NCBI GenBank assembly: GCA_016721765.1 | Contig: JADKHO010000001.1 | Location: 1,972,001-2,036,000 of the forward strand | DNA from: Bacteroidota bacterium | Lineage (GTDB): Bacteria; Bacteroidota; Bacteroidia; UBA4408 | Length of the DNA stretch: 64,000 nucleotides | Direction of reading: 5' to 3' | Shown here: one piece after another, positions 1-10,038 of the stretch | How positions within the stretch are numbered: the first letter of the stretch is position 1 | How the letters are laid out: each line of letters starts with the position of its first letter | Made by a program: the position numbers and the translations under genes | The notes under the pieces: model-generated | What the model saw: only the letters and a program-made list of their open reading frames with translations | Told to the model about the DNA's origin: nothing | Database searches by the model: none

Positions 1-3000
1 GTTTACTTGATCGGAAGTAGATGGGCAATTTCCATTATTAATTGTCCAAGCAAAGGTATTAATGCCAAAGCTTAAACCTGTTACTCCCGTAGATTGAGAG
101 TTGGGACTTGTAAGAGTGCCCGAACCTGCTATTACTGTCCAGTGTCCGGTTCCAATATTTGATGGAGTGTTTCCTTGTAATGAAACACTAGGAATGAATA
201 CAGTTTGATCAATGCCTGCATTTGCAGGTGAAGGATTTGGAGGAAATGTTGCATTAGAGAAATCGAAATCTAAGGAAGTGTTATTTTTAACAGCCTCACA
301 CACGACTCCTCCTGAATGGCAGCTTAATTTAAATTGCGGTGTTATTTGTAATTTATTTTGTAAATCTAAAAAGCTTGAAATATTGCAATATGGCATATTA
401 ACATTTCCACTAATTGAAAAACATCGACATGCATTTGGTAGAATCGAGTTGTTAATAATAAATCTTCCGGATCCTATTGATGTTTGAGAAAATGTCGCAA
501 TTTGACTAGGGTTACTATTATTACAGTCATATTCGAGAAGCTGGGCTTGCGAGGAAAAATCTCCCAAATGAGGGATTTCAATAATGGTGAATGGAACAGA
601 TAAAGAACGAGGATCAGGGCAAATTTGAAATTTTGGGGTTGTGAAATTCGAAGTTAAAGGAGGAATTGCCGCATTAATTACTGTTGAACCATGGATTATT
701 GGAAATTCAATTCCAGGACTATTATGTGTAACCGCAATTCCCCCTCTTGCCAATATTGAGCTAGTATAAATATAGTTAGAATTGGCTGAGTTATGATTTT
801 GGAGGGCTTCCTTATATCTAAGTTTAGCACTAAATGCTCCCGGGGGAAAGTTTGAAACATCACATTCTGGTATAAAAGTTAGTTCAAAAGTAATTCCAGG
901 TGTATAGGTACCATTTGCCTTATAATCCATTAATGGCCAATTTGTAGAACCACTTAGTAATGAAGCTGGGTTTATAAAGTACTGAATACAATCTGTTTGC
1001 CCAGTTGGGCAGTTTGGACATATTTGCGTATTAAATGGCACATAGTTAGGCAATCCTAAGTTGGATAAGGATACAGTTGCATAAGTACAAGCATTGCTTA
1101 AATAATTATTGTTTACAAACTGGCTACCTGCAACTATAGGACCAAGAGTTGTAAAGGTATTAGTTGGAAATAAAAGTGAACAACTTTGTAAAGTATAACC
1201 TTTAGGGAAATTTACTTCAACTGCACCATCAATTCCTGCATAAGGCCTGAACTCATTAGGAAAATCTATTCTATCATCATCAAAATTTCCAGATTTACTT
1301 TGTAATTGAATTGACATTTTAAAGGGTTCACAACTAGAGCTTTTCTGATTACCAACTATGACTTGAATGGAAGGTTGAAGGATTGTAAACTTAACTCCAA
1401 AATCATCACAAGATGTATACTCAGTTCCATTATTTAATATTGCACCAAACCCTGCACGAAATGTTTTTAATTCATGGCTCCCAGGCGTAAAGAATGTATT
1501 TGAATTTAATGCAGTCCCTTGTTGAGTTGTTCTTACTATTAACCTAATCCTTGCTGTGAAATGATATTGGTGATTTTGTTGCAAACTTGAGGCAAAAGCT
1601 GCTGGTAGTTCAAATCTCATATAGTCAATGTGCACTGACGTATTTGGATCTTGAAATGCTATAAACGTAAGATTATTATAAATAGTTGTTGTCGTTGATC
1701 CATTGTATGTATCGTCAACAATGATTGAACTTTGATTTAAGATATTTGGATCCATATCAAATATCTGAAAGTTGGCGCTTTGATGCAAATAAAATAAATC
1801 ATCATATCTCATTTTTAAAAAAACACTTGCATACTTAGTTGGTACATTTATGTCATTATCAGAGAAAGTTCCTTGGATGTTCGCCTCAATGCAATCTCCT
1901 GGGTATGCTCTGTCAAGTCTAATAGGACTATTCGCTATATTTACACTACTTAATGGTAAATTAGATTGGGTATAACTTAAAGGACTAGCTGTATTTAATT
2001 CGTCAGGATTAAACCATCCTAATGTTTGTCTTTTTAAAGAAAATCTTGGGCTAGATTTTGTTTGAAAATTTGAAGCTAAGGGCCCACAATCTATTCCGCA
2101 ATGATTGAATATATCATCACTCCCTGAGGCAAGTACGCTTCGGCATCCAGCATCATTCGGACAGCAAATGAACTCGAAGGAGTATTCAATTTCATCTTTA
2201 AAAGGCTCATGGTGAATTGGGCCAGGGGCGCAGTTACATGTATTTTTCATAGGTAAACTAAGACATCCAATGGATAATGTGTAATGATTCCCGTTTGCCA
2301 AAATTCTTGGAACACGGTCAAAATCGATATTAATAAAACCAGGAGTATATGTATCCGGAGAACCGGGAGTGCAGATTCCAGGAGTTTCTGTTACTGTTGC
2401 AGTAACTACCTGCGGCGGAATAGAGTTTATTGTAATATTCATTGTACCACTATGTGGCGTGGTGTGAGTTAAAAGTTGATTCACATTTAGCTCATAACGT
2501 GCTGGCAATGGGATATGTATCCGATGAAAACCTGAAGGGCAATTAAAATCAAAACCTTGTGGTGTCCATCTTTGCTCAAAATTGGGGCAAATTGTATAAT
2601 TGAACTCCTCGCCAATTAATGCATCTGGGGGTAACGAAGCAGAAGACGAATGGATCACAGTTGCATAAGAAAATTGTGATTTTACAGCATCATCTTTTGG
2701 ATTAAATTCATTTCCGAAATTCATAATTCCATTTATTATCTTATCTTGGAAAGCGGTACCTGTGGCAGGGTCATAGGCATTATTGGAATGGAGCGGTAAG
2801 TTGGGATAGTAATATTGTAAAGTTTGACATTGATTTTGAAAAAGGCAAAATGTTTTAATAAGACTTGATGAGAAACCAATAATATCTGCTCCTGGGGTTG
2901 GAGGATTAGCTGGGAAAGGGCAAATATAAGGTACATCTCCTACATATTTGTAGTCAAACTCAAGGGTAAATTCAGCCCCTTCATTCATATCATCCATTTG

Positions 3001-4293
3001 TCCGTCACCATCTAAATCACATAGTCCTAAATTTGATCCACCAAATTTATTTTCATATGGTAACGGTATAGAAGATATCCATTTTGTAAAATCAATAAGA
3101 TACGTTTTGAAGTTAATAGCTGGTGTATATGCAACTTCAGATATTAACCCTTGATATTGAGTATTATTTAATGTATAGGAATACCCATTAGATTTTATTT
3201 TTAAGGAAGTTGAAGAGCGTGGGTCTACAATTTGTCCAAATGCATTGTCACTAGCAAGATAAACCTTGAGGTCAATAAGTTTAGCGTATCCAGCTGTTGC
3301 TCCAGTTCCTGCTAAATTATGTCCAGAATTAAGATATCTAAAAGAGAATTTTGTAACACCATTATTGATTTGACAAATACCAGGTCCATAATTATTATTT
3401 TGTACTAAGGCTTGGCCTTGAGGTTCAATCTCTGGTATTCCGCCCTTAAATAGGTGAAGGTTAGAAGTTTTTCTGCCATAATAATCATTTCCACAAGGTG
3501 AACCAAAAAGGATTTGACCGGCTTGCCCACCTCCATCAGGAAGGGGACAGATTCCGGTAATACAAATATGAATGTTTATTATTTGACCTGGGGCAATATT
3601 AGTTATTGTAATTACAGATCCTGTTAAAGAGGTGTAACCAATAATTGAGTTACATGGGCTTATTGGTGTTGTATAAGTTTGCCCTAATAATGCGTAACCT
3701 GAGATGTTTACCACCTTTAACTGATTTATAAAATCTATTTTTAAATTCGAAATGTCGGTGGTAAGGCTTTTGTTTTCTAGTGTGATAATCCAATCTTTCA
3801 TCTCTCCAGCATTTAAAGGATAAGAACCTGGCAGTGTTACACTCAAGTTACTACTATTGTCGGATAATGCAAATGAAGTAGTAGGGGATTTACTGCAAAT
3901 AAGGTTTGTATTATAAAAATCTATACTGGTGGTTGACGGAAAACCTGATATAATTGATGATGGGGTAAGTACTTGAATAATGATAGTTGGAATAGAAGTT
4001 GTACCCACAAAAGTGAAGGTTGGTGAAATGGCTCCCGAACTAGAAGTAGTAGCGACTCCATTTCCAGAAACTAAACTTTGAAAACGTATATCATGTGGTA
4101 AATTTATTTTTATTCTATTAGTTTCTGGGACTGGGTTTGGAAAGGTATAAACAACTTCATAATATTCACAAGTTGCAAGAGCTATTCTATTGGTGCTTTC
4201 AGCTTCACTGAAAGAAAAGGAACAAACTTGACATTTTGTGCTTGAATTTAAAATAACAATTAGCATAAGAGTAATTAAAATAACCTTTTTCAT
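1..4293 (-). CDS. Very large secreted surface protein, 3' end outside the window
   Basis: The minus frame is open without a stop from the ATG at 4293 to base 1 (1431 codons) and continues past the edge. It starts with a lysine pair and a hydrophobic stretch ending near SSTKCQ, a plausible Sec signal peptide. An in-frame ATG two codons upstream (4299) is an alternative start. The body is rich in Asn, Thr, Ser, Pro and paired Cys, typical of extracellular beta-sandwich repeats. A DLDGDGQMDD segment resembles a calcium-binding loop. Near residue 1357 a NAGIDQT motif begins a PKD-like domain of the kind repeated in Bacteroidota adhesins (GTGHWTV, VTGL, NTFAWTI follow). Adhesion or T9SS export is inferred. 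The C-terminal sorting domain, if any, is not visible. Confidence 0.85.
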   Translation of the reverse strand, partial: MKKVILITLMLIVILNSSTKCQVCSFSFSEAESTNRIALATCEYYEVVYTFPNPVPETNRIKINLPHDIRFQSLVSGNGVATTSSSGAISPTFTFVGTTSIPTIIIQVLTPSSIISGFPSTTSIDFYNTNLICSKSPTTSFALSDNSSNLSVTLPGSYPLNAGEMKDWIITLENKSLTTDISNLKIDFINQLKVVNISGYALLGQTYTTPISPCNSIIGYTSLTGSVITITNIAPGQIINIHICITGICPLPDGGGQAGQILFGSPCGNDYYGRKTSNLHLFKGGIPEIEPQGQALVQNNNYGPGICQINNGVTKFSFRYLNSGHNLAGTGATAGYAKLIDLKVYLASDNAFGQIVDPRSSTSLKIKSNGYSYTLNNTQYQGLISEVAYTPAINFKTYLIDFTKWISSIPLPYENKFGGSNLGLCDLDGDGQMDDMNEGAEFTLEFDYKYVGDVPYICPFPANPPTPGADIIGFSSSLIKTFCLFQNQCQTLQYYYPNLPLHSNNAYDPATGTAFQDKIINGIMNFGNEFNPKDDAVKSQFSYATVIHSSSASLPPDALIGEEFNYTICPNFEQRWTPQGFDFNCPSGFHRIHIPLPARYELNVNQLLTHTTPHSGTMNITINSIPPQVVTATVTETPGICTPGSPDTYTPGFINIDFDRVPRILANGNHYTLSIGCLSLPMKNTCNCAPGPIHHEPFKDEIEYSFEFICCPNDAGCRSVLASGSDDIFNHCGIDCGPLASNFQTKSSPRFSLKRQTLGWFNPDELNTASPLSYTQSNLPLSSVNIANSPIRLDRAYPGDCIEANIQGTFSDNDINVPTKYASVFLKMRYDDLFYLHQSANFQIFDMDPNILNQSSIIVDDTYNGSTTTTIYNNLTFIAFQDPNTSVHIDYMRFELPAAFASSLQQNHQYHFTARIRLIVRTTQQGTALNSNTFFTPGSHELKTFRAGFGAILNNGTEYTSCDDFGVKFTILQPSIQVIVGNQKSSSCEPFKMSIQLQSKSGNFDDDRIDFPNEFRPYAGIDGAVEVNFPKGYTLQSCSLLFPTNTFTTLGPIVAGSQFVNNNYLSNACTYATVSLSNLGLPNYVPFNTQICPNCPTGQTDCIQYFINPASLLSGSTNWPLMDYKANGTYTPGITFELTFIPECDVSNFPPGAFSAKLRYKEALQNHNSANSNYIYTSSILARGGIAVTHNSPGIEFPIIHGSTVINAAIPPLTSNFTTPKFQICPDPRSLSVPFTIIEIPHLGDFSSQAQLLEYDCNNSNPSQIATFSQTSIGSGRFIINNSILPNACRCFSISGNVNMPYCNISSFLDLQNKLQITPQFKLSCHSGGVVCEAVKNNTSLDFDFSNATFPPNPSPANAGIDQTVFIPSVSLQGNTPSNIGTGHWTVIAGSGTLTSPNSQSTGVTGLSFGINTFAWTINNGNCPSTSDQVN

Positions 4294-4951
4294 TTGCATC
4301 AATTTTTGAAATGTGAATAGAATAATTTGTAAAAATTTCAGCCGCTAGAAGAGCAGGCCTTGGAAGAATATACGCTCAATTAAGTAAAAGGAATAAGATT
4401 CCTTACTAAGAAAACTAGAATTAAGGTTGAGAAATTGAAATGGGTAGTTGAGCTGAGCATAGTAACAGGGTATTATAAATTTCCCGGCCTTACATAACTT
4501 CCCAAGTGATTGGTTGAGAAATTTCAATTCACAATCAAATAAACTGAATATTTTTGAGGCATGCAAGCTAAAATGTTTCAATTGTTGTTTTTAATAAAAT
4601 TGGTTAGCTAGTATTATTGAAACTGCAAGCGCTGTCTTCTTTGCTAAATGGAATTCATTTTCTAAAACAGAATCAAATTAAAGTTCTCAATTATCCTAAT
4701 GCAAAAAAATGGCCAAGCTAGGGTGTTTATCAAAAAAGGGAGAATTTCAAAATTAAATTTTTGAGCTTTGGCTTTATTGAAAAATTAGAATGAGAATTCA
4801 TTGCCCTCCTCAGTGGGAATAATGGCTGCAAAAAAAACTCTGCGCTCAATTAAATGTAAAATGAAATGATAGAGATTGAAAAAAATGAAGTTTTGTGCAA
4901 ATAAAACACCCTCAACAATAGTCAAGGGTGTTCAAAAAATTTAAGTACTAA
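4294..4951. other. Gene-free stretch between surface protein and small membrane protein
   Basis: About 660 bases of AT-rich sequence. Short open frames exist on the minus strand (for example 4345-4581), but their composition and lack of recognisable sequence argue against coding. The only structure I recognise is the hairpin at 4905-4932. Confidence 0.6.
4905..4932 (-). terminator. Hairpin terminator after the small membrane protein gene
   Basis: AACACCCT pairs with AGGGTGTT around a short loop, and the stem extends to about 12 pairs with two G-T pairs. On the minus strand it is followed by TTATTT. It lies 20 bases beyond the stop of the gene ending at 4952. Confidence 0.7.
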
Positions 4952-5380
4952 TTAAGAAGTCTTTTTACTTCCCATCCCCATCGCCATTGCTATAAGTGCC
5001 CCGGTTATTGCCCACATAACAGTAGAGGCAATCACATCCACCAACATGGAGCGCTTACTCGACATGAAAGTCATGGCATACAAGCTGCTATTGAAAGAAG
5101 CCGAAATCAGAAATCCTACAATTGCTCCCGTTTTTAAGCCATCCATCCACCCGCTCACCTTACCGATATCAAAAATAAATGCCATGAGTAGTCCGGAAAG
5201 CAAATTGCTCAGAAACATTATCCCCAGCAACATCTCACTTTCATCGCGATACAGCCCTGGGATGTAAGGCGAAATACTCATCATATAATTCATTAAAAGC
5301 ATCCCGTAAATCAACCATCCCAATAAAAAGAAGGCAACACCTCCGGCAAAGCCTCCGATAAGTACATTTTTTGTATTCAT
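4952..5380 (-). CDS. Small four-helix inner-membrane protein, unknown function
   Basis: A 142-residue protein with about four hydrophobic segments (near residues 7-30, 48-70, 82-105 and 113-136). A glycine-rich first helix and a Met/Gly-rich last helix end in a short basic tail (GSKKTS). The shape is like small conserved Bacteroidota membrane proteins of the DUF1761 kind, but I see no diagnostic motif and do not assign a family. It stands alone with its own promoter-like box at 5409-5416 and a terminator at 4905-4932. Confidence 0.75.
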   Translation of the reverse strand: MNTKNVLIGGFAGGVAFFLLGWLIYGMLLMNYMMSISPYIPGLYRDESEMLLGIMFLSNLLSGLLMAFIFDIGKVSGWMDGLKTGAIVGFLISASFNSSLYAMTFMSSKRSMLVDVIASTVMWAITGALIAMAMGMGSKKTS

Positions 5381-5408
5381 GTTTTTTTTAGTTAATTGGT
5401 TTATAAAA

Positions 5409-5416
5409 CAAAGATA
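5409..5416 (-). promoter_or_regulatory. Promoter -7 box (TATCTTTG) for the small membrane protein
   Basis: Minus-strand TATCTTTG matches the Bacteroidota -7 consensus TAnnTTTG, 28 bases ahead of the ATG at 5380. No clear -33 TTG lies 19 bases upstream. Confidence 0.5.
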
Positions 5417-5792
5417 TAATTTACTTATACTGAATGGTTTGATACTAAATATTTATTTATGAACAGCATCAAAAAAACGCTGAAATCAGCATAAAATGGG
5501 CTGTAGGTCAATTTCTGACCCAAATAGAGCTGAATTTCGCAGCAATTTGATATTTGCGGGAGGGGAGTTTAATTAGTTTGAATCAAGACTCAAAATTTTC
5601 TTGTAAAATTAAATTCATTTCCTTAAAAAAGCTCAAAATTCTATAGTTGGCAGTATTTTCAGAACAATTTTTATTTCTCGCTTTTCCGCTTTCGAAATTG
5701 AAAAGAGCTTCTGACAAGATTAATTTACCACTACATTTTGGGATTGCTTCGCGTCAAATCAAAATATCTTGAAAAATATTTTTACTCGCCTG

Positions 5793-5822
5793 TTGTTAGA
5801 ATCAAAACAAATTGTACCTTTG
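5793..5822 (+). promoter_or_regulatory. Promoter of the str-S10-spc-alpha operon
   Basis: TTG (5793-5795), a spacer of exactly 19 bases, then TACCTTTG (5815-5822). This fits the Bacteroidota -33/-7 promoter (TTG, N19, TAnnTTTG). It lies 70 bases upstream of rpsL and is the only good match in front of the 19-kb block, so it probably drives much of it. Confidence 0.75.
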
Positions 5823-5892
5823 CAAGCCCAAAAAAAGGGTAATTACACAAAAAAAACAGTATAAATCATAGTAAAATCAATACTTTCAAACG

Positions 5893-6309
5893 ATGCCAAC
5901 GGTACAACAATTAGTTCGAAAAGGTCGCTCAAAACTGCTAAATAAAAGTAAATCGGCTGCCTTAGACTCTTGTCCACAGCGAAGAGGCGTGTGCGTACGT
6001 GTGTACACCACTACTCCAAAAAAGCCAAATTCTGCGATGCGTAAAGTTGCGCGTGTGCGCCTTACCAACACCAAAGAAGTGAATGCTTACATTCCGGGTG
6101 AAGGACACAATTTGCAAGAGCACTCTATCGTGTTAATCCGTGGTGGAAGGGTGAAAGATTTACCGGGGGTACGTTACCACATCGTGCGTGGGGCTTTAGA
6201 TACATCAGGTGTTGAAGGTCGTAACCAAAGACGTAGCAAATACGGAACAAAAAAACCAAAAGCAGGTGCAGCAGCAGCAAAGGCAGCAGCAGGAGCTAAA
6301 AAGAAATAA
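5893..6309 (+). CDS. rpsL: 30S ribosomal protein S12
   Basis: Universal decoding-centre protein of the small subunit. The TPKKPNSAMRK segment (around 41-51) carries the lysine whose mutation gives streptomycin resistance in other bacteria; here it is the wild-type Lys. GGRVKDLPG contains the second such Lys and the Asp that RimO methylthiolates in other species. At 138 residues it is longer than the usual 124 because of an Ala/Lys-rich tail from about residue 121. It is the first gene of the operon, with a 107-base spacer to rpsG that holds dispersed-repeat-like sequence. Confidence 0.98.
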   Translation: MPTVQQLVRKGRSKLLNKSKSAALDSCPQRRGVCVRVYTTTPKKPNSAMRKVARVRLTNTKEVNAYIPGEGHNLQEHSIVLIRGGRVKDLPGVRYHIVRGALDTSGVEGRNQRRSKYGTKKPKAGAAAAKAAAGAKKK

Positions 6310-6416
6310 AGATACAACTACCGAATCTTTACGAATTTACGAAAGTAGTCGAAGGGTTCAGTAAAATAAATATAACATATTCGTAAATTAGTTAAGATTA
6401 GTAATCAGTAACAAAA

Positions 6417-6884
6417 ATGAGAAAAACAACTCCCAAAAGAAAACCTTTACTACCGGATCCAAAGTTCAATGATATGTTGGTAACCCGTTTCGTAAACAAT
6501 TTAATGTACGATGGCAAAAAAACAAAAGCCTTCGATACATTTTACGAAGCCATGGACATTATCACTAAAAAGAATGAAGAGCCAGGTTTGGACGTTTTCA
6601 AAAAAGCGTTGAACAACATTACTCCTCAAGTAGAGGTGCGCAGCCGAAGAGTAGGTGGAGCTACTTTCCAAATTCCACAAGAAATTCGTGCAGAGCGTAA
6701 AACTTCAATGGCCATTAAATGGATGATTTTGTATTCCCGCAAGAGAAACGAAAAATCGATGGGCCAAAAATTAGCAGGCGAAATTATTGCTGCTGCTAAG
6801 GAAGAGGGTGCTTCTTTTAAAAAGAAAGAGGATACTCACCGTATGGCGGATGCTAATAAAGCTTTCTCGCACTTTAGATTTTAA
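6417..6884 (+). CDS. rpsG: 30S ribosomal protein S7
   Basis: Primary assembly protein of the 30S head; it binds 16S rRNA and contacts E-site tRNA. It has 155 residues, the usual length, with the recognisable core VEVRSRRVGGATFQIP and the helical C-terminus ending in AFSHFRF. The start is the ATG after a dispersed-repeat-like spacer. It is followed 26 bases later by fusA in the normal str order. Confidence 0.98.
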   Translation: MRKTTPKRKPLLPDPKFNDMLVTRFVNNLMYDGKKTKAFDTFYEAMDIITKKNEEPGLDVFKKALNNITPQVEVRSRRVGGATFQIPQEIRAERKTSMAIKWMILYSRKRNEKSMGQKLAGEIIAAAKEEGASFKKKEDTHRMADANKAFSHFRF

Positions 6885-6910
6885 TAAATTAAGATAGCCG
6901 AACAAATAAA

Positions 6911-9031
6911 ATGTCAGATTTAAGATATACCAGAAACATTGGGATTGCAGCGCACATTGATGCAGGTAAAACAACTTGTACAGAGCGTATTCTTTATTAT
7001 ACAGGTGTTAACCACAAAATAGGTGAGGTGCATGATGGTGCAGCTACTATGGACTGGATGGTGCAAGAACAAGAAAGAGGGATAACAATTACCTCCGCTG
7101 CCACTACTTGTTTTTGGAATTATAAAAACGACCGTTACAAAATTAATATTATTGATACTCCGGGCCACGTAGACTTTACAGTTGAGGTGAACCGTTCTTT
7201 GCGTATTTTAGATGGTTTAGTGTTTTTGTTTTCGGCTGTGGATGGTGTTGAGCCGCAATCTGAAACAAACTGGCGTTTGGCAAATAACTACAACGTAACA
7301 CGTATTGGTTTTGTAAATAAAATGGACCGTGCAGGTGCCGACTTCTTAAAAGTGGTTGGTCAAGTAAAAGAAGTATTGGGTGGTAACCCACTTCCTTTGC
7401 AATTACCAATCGGTGCTGAAGAGAATTTTACAGGTGTTGTTGATTTGATTAATTTTCGTGGTATTGAGTGGAATGAGCACGATAAAGGAATGACCTTTAA
7501 CATTGTTCCTATTCCTGCTGATATGTTGGAAGAAGCGAAAGAGTGGAGAGGGAAATTGTTGGAAGCTATCGCTGAATTTGACGATCGTTTGATGGAGAAG
7601 TTTTTCGAAAATCCTGAAAGCATTACCGAGAAAGAAATTTTAACTGCATTGCGTCAGGCTTGTATTGCCAATAAAGTAGTGCCGATGGTATGCGGAAGCG
7701 CATTCAAAAACAAAGGTGTTCAAACCATGTTGGATTTAGTAATGGAATTGATGCCAAGTCCGCTTGACAAAAATGAAATTATTGGAACTAATCCTGAAAC
7801 TGAATTAGAAGTAACTCGTAAGCCGGATGTAAAAGAACCTTTTACAGCTTTGGCATTTAAAATTGCAACCGATCCATTTGTGGGCCGTTTGTGTTTCTTC
7901 CGTGTGTATTCAGGTAAACTAGATGCTGGTTCTTATGTATTAAACTCCAGAAGTGGTAACAAAGAACGTATTTCACGTATCTTCCAAATGCATGCTAACA
8001 AGCAAAATTCAATTGATACGATTGAAGCAGGAGATATTGGAGCAGCGGTTGGATTTAAAGATATTAAAACAGGAGATACACTTTGTGATGAAAAGCATCC
8101 GATTGTATTAGAAGCAATGAACTTCCCTGAACCGGTTATCGGTATTGCTATTGAGCCAAAAACTCAAGCAGACTTAGATCGTTTAGGTGTTTCGTTGAAT
8201 AAATTATCAGAAGAAGATCCTACTTTCCGTGTTAAAACGGATGAGGATTCAGGCCAAACCATTATTAGTGGAATGGGTGAGTTGCACTTGGAAATCATTG
8301 TTGACCGTTTGAGACGAGAGTTTAAAGTGGAAGTAAACCAAGGAGCGCCTCAAGTTAACTTTAAAGAAAAAATTAATGCTACTGTTGAGCACCGTGAAGT
8401 GTACAAAAAGCAAACCGGTGGTCGTGGTAAATTTGCCGATATTAAATTTACAGCCGGTCCGGTTGATGAGGATTATGATGTAGTTAAAGATGGCGGTTTA
8501 CAGTTTGTCAACGAAATTGTGGGTGGTAACATTCCTCGTGAATATATTCCTTCAGTTGAAAAGGGTTTCAAAGCAGCAATGAGCACAGGTGTTCTTGCAG
8601 GTTTCCAAATGGATTCTTTAAAGATTGTTTTGAAAGATGGTTCTTATCACGCTGTCGATTCAGATTCACTTTCATTTGAGATATGTGCACGTACTGCCTT
8701 CCGTGAGGCCTTACCAAAATGTAAGCCTGTATTGTTAGAGCCTATCATGAAAGTGGAAGTGCTAACACCAGAGCAAAACATGGGGGATGTAGTAGGGGAT
8801 TTAAATAAACGTAGAGGTCAGATTGAAGGAATGGATTCAAGAGCAGGTTCACAAGTAATTAAGGCAACTGTGCCTTTGAGTGAGATGTTTGGATACGTAA
8901 CTACCTTAAGAACGATTACTTCAGGAAGAGCATCATCCACTATGGAATTCTCTCACTTTGCTGAAACTCCAAGAGGAATTGCAGATGAAGTAATTGCAAA
9001 AGTAAAAGGTAAGAAAGCAGAAAAAGTTTAA
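6911..9031 (+). CDS. fusA: Elongation factor G
   Basis: Translocation GTPase of 706 residues, full length. The G1 motif AHIDAGKTT lies at 14-22, the switch II DTPGH and NKMD motifs follow in the G domain, and the C-terminal domains include the MGELHLEIIVDRL region. It sits between rpsG and rpsJ. In many bacteria tuf follows fusA; here it does not, so the str and S10 clusters join directly. The conserved GTPase and catalytic His (DTPGH) are intact. Confidence 0.98.
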   Translation: MSDLRYTRNIGIAAHIDAGKTTCTERILYYTGVNHKIGEVHDGAATMDWMVQEQERGITITSAATTCFWNYKNDRYKINIIDTPGHVDFTVEVNRSLRILDGLVFLFSAVDGVEPQSETNWRLANNYNVTRIGFVNKMDRAGADFLKVVGQVKEVLGGNPLPLQLPIGAEENFTGVVDLINFRGIEWNEHDKGMTFNIVPIPADMLEEAKEWRGKLLEAIAEFDDRLMEKFFENPESITEKEILTALRQACIANKVVPMVCGSAFKNKGVQTMLDLVMELMPSPLDKNEIIGTNPETELEVTRKPDVKEPFTALAFKIATDPFVGRLCFFRVYSGKLDAGSYVLNSRSGNKERISRIFQMHANKQNSIDTIEAGDIGAAVGFKDIKTGDTLCDEKHPIVLEAMNFPEPVIGIAIEPKTQADLDRLGVSLNKLSEEDPTFRVKTDEDSGQTIISGMGELHLEIIVDRLRREFKVEVNQGAPQVNFKEKINATVEHREVYKKQTGGRGKFADIKFTAGPVDEDYDVVKDGGLQFVNEIVGGNIPREYIPSVEKGFKAAMSTGVLAGFQMDSLKIVLKDGSYHAVDSDSLSFEICARTAFREALPKCKPVLLEPIMKVEVLTPEQNMGDVVGDLNKRRGQIEGMDSRAGSQVIKATVPLSEMFGYVTTLRTITSGRASSTMEFSHFAETPRGIADEVIAKVKGKKAEKV

Positions 9032-9057
9032 TAACGTTCTTTTAAATATATACAGAC

Positions 9058-9363
9058 ATGAGTCAAAAAATCAGAATTAAATTGAAATCTTACGATTACA
9101 ACTTAGTGGATAAATCTGCTGAGAAAATCTTAAAGACAGTAAAAGCTACAGGTGCTGTGGTAAATGGTCCAATTCCATTGCCTACCAATAAAAAGATTTA
9201 TACTGTATTGCGCTCACCACACGTGAACAAGAAAGCAAGAGAGCAGTTTCAATTGTGTTCTTACAAACGTTTGTTAGACATTTACAGCTCTACCTCAAAA
9301 ACAGTAGATGCTTTAATGAAGTTGGAGCTACCAAGTGGTGTAGAAGTAGAGATTAAAGTTTAG
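9058..9363 (+). CDS. rpsJ: 30S ribosomal protein S10
   Basis: 30S head protein that also acts as NusE in antitermination. It has 101 residues, the usual length. Recognisable are the start SQKIRIKLKSYDY, the LPTNKKIYTVLRSPHVNKKAREQF core and the C-terminal LPSGVEVEIKV. It opens the S10 part of the operon 26 bases after fusA. Confidence 0.98.
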   Translation: MSQKIRIKLKSYDYNLVDKSAEKILKTVKATGAVVNGPIPLPTNKKIYTVLRSPHVNKKAREQFQLCSYKRLLDIYSSTSKTVDALMKLELPSGVEVEIKV

Positions 9364-9418
9364 TTAGCTGGTTAAACCAGAATTTAAAGAGAAGTAATAT
9401 AAATAATCAATAAATAAA

Positions 9419-10036
9419 ATGTCAGGAATAATCGGAAAAAAAGTCGGTATGACCAGTATTTTTGGTGCCAATGGTAAAAATTTACCATGCACAGTTATCG
9501 AAGCTGGTCCTTGCGTAGTAACGCAAGTGAGAACTTTGGAGAAGGATGGATATGAAGCCGTTCAATTGGCTTATGACGAAAAGAAAGAAAAGAATACCTC
9601 CAATGCGCTTAAAGGTCATTTTGCAAAAGCAGGAACAACTCCTAAACGCAAATTGGCTGAGTTTAAAGGTTTTGAAGAACCTAAAGCTTTAGGTGATAAA
9701 GTAGGAGCAGAGTTTTTTGCAGAGGGTGATTTCGTAGATGTTGTTGGAACTTCAAAAGGTAAAGGTTTTCAAGGGGTTGTAAAACGTCATGGATTTGCCG
9801 GAGTAGGTGGTCAAACACACGGTCAGCACAATCGTTTAAGAGCACCGGGATCAATGGGTGCTTCTTCTTGGCCTTCACGTGTATTTCCAGGAATGCGCAT
9901 GGCAGGTCGTATGGGTGGTGATCGCAAAAAAGTTCAAAACTTACAAGTGTTGAAAGTAATTGCTGAAAAAAACCTGATTATAGTTAAAGGTTCCGTTCCC
10001 GGAGCTAAAGGGTCTTACTTATTATTGGAGAAATAA
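9419..10036 (+). CDS. rplC: 50S ribosomal protein L3
   Basis: Large-subunit assembly protein whose extended loop reaches the peptidyl transferase centre. It has 205 residues. The start SGIIGKKVGMTSIF and the central GQTHGQHNRLRAPGSMG segment are typical. The loop reads GASSWPSRVFPG, so the glutamine that PrmB methylates in E. coli does not appear to be conserved (by eye alignment). It is followed by rplD after 2 bases. Confidence 0.97.
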   Translation: MSGIIGKKVGMTSIFGANGKNLPCTVIEAGPCVVTQVRTLEKDGYEAVQLAYDEKKEKNTSNALKGHFAKAGTTPKRKLAEFKGFEEPKALGDKVGAEFFAEGDFVDVVGTSKGKGFQGVVKRHGFAGVGGQTHGQHNRLRAPGSMGASSWPSRVFPGMRMAGRMGGDRKKVQNLQVLKVIAEKNLIIVKGSVPGAKGSYLLLEK

Positions 10037-10038
10037 CA

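Larger units (their letters stand above)
5381..5892. other. Intergenic region upstream of the ribosomal operon
   Basis: About 510 bases between divergent genes. It carries the minus-strand promoter box at 5409-5416 and the rpsL promoter at 5793-5822. The middle (5450-5780) is AT-rich with no recognisable gene or RNA. Confidence 0.6.

Noticed and set aside
4345..4581. A 78-codon minus-strand ORF
   Set aside because: No recognisable sequence, no promoter box, and composition like the surrounding intergenic DNA.
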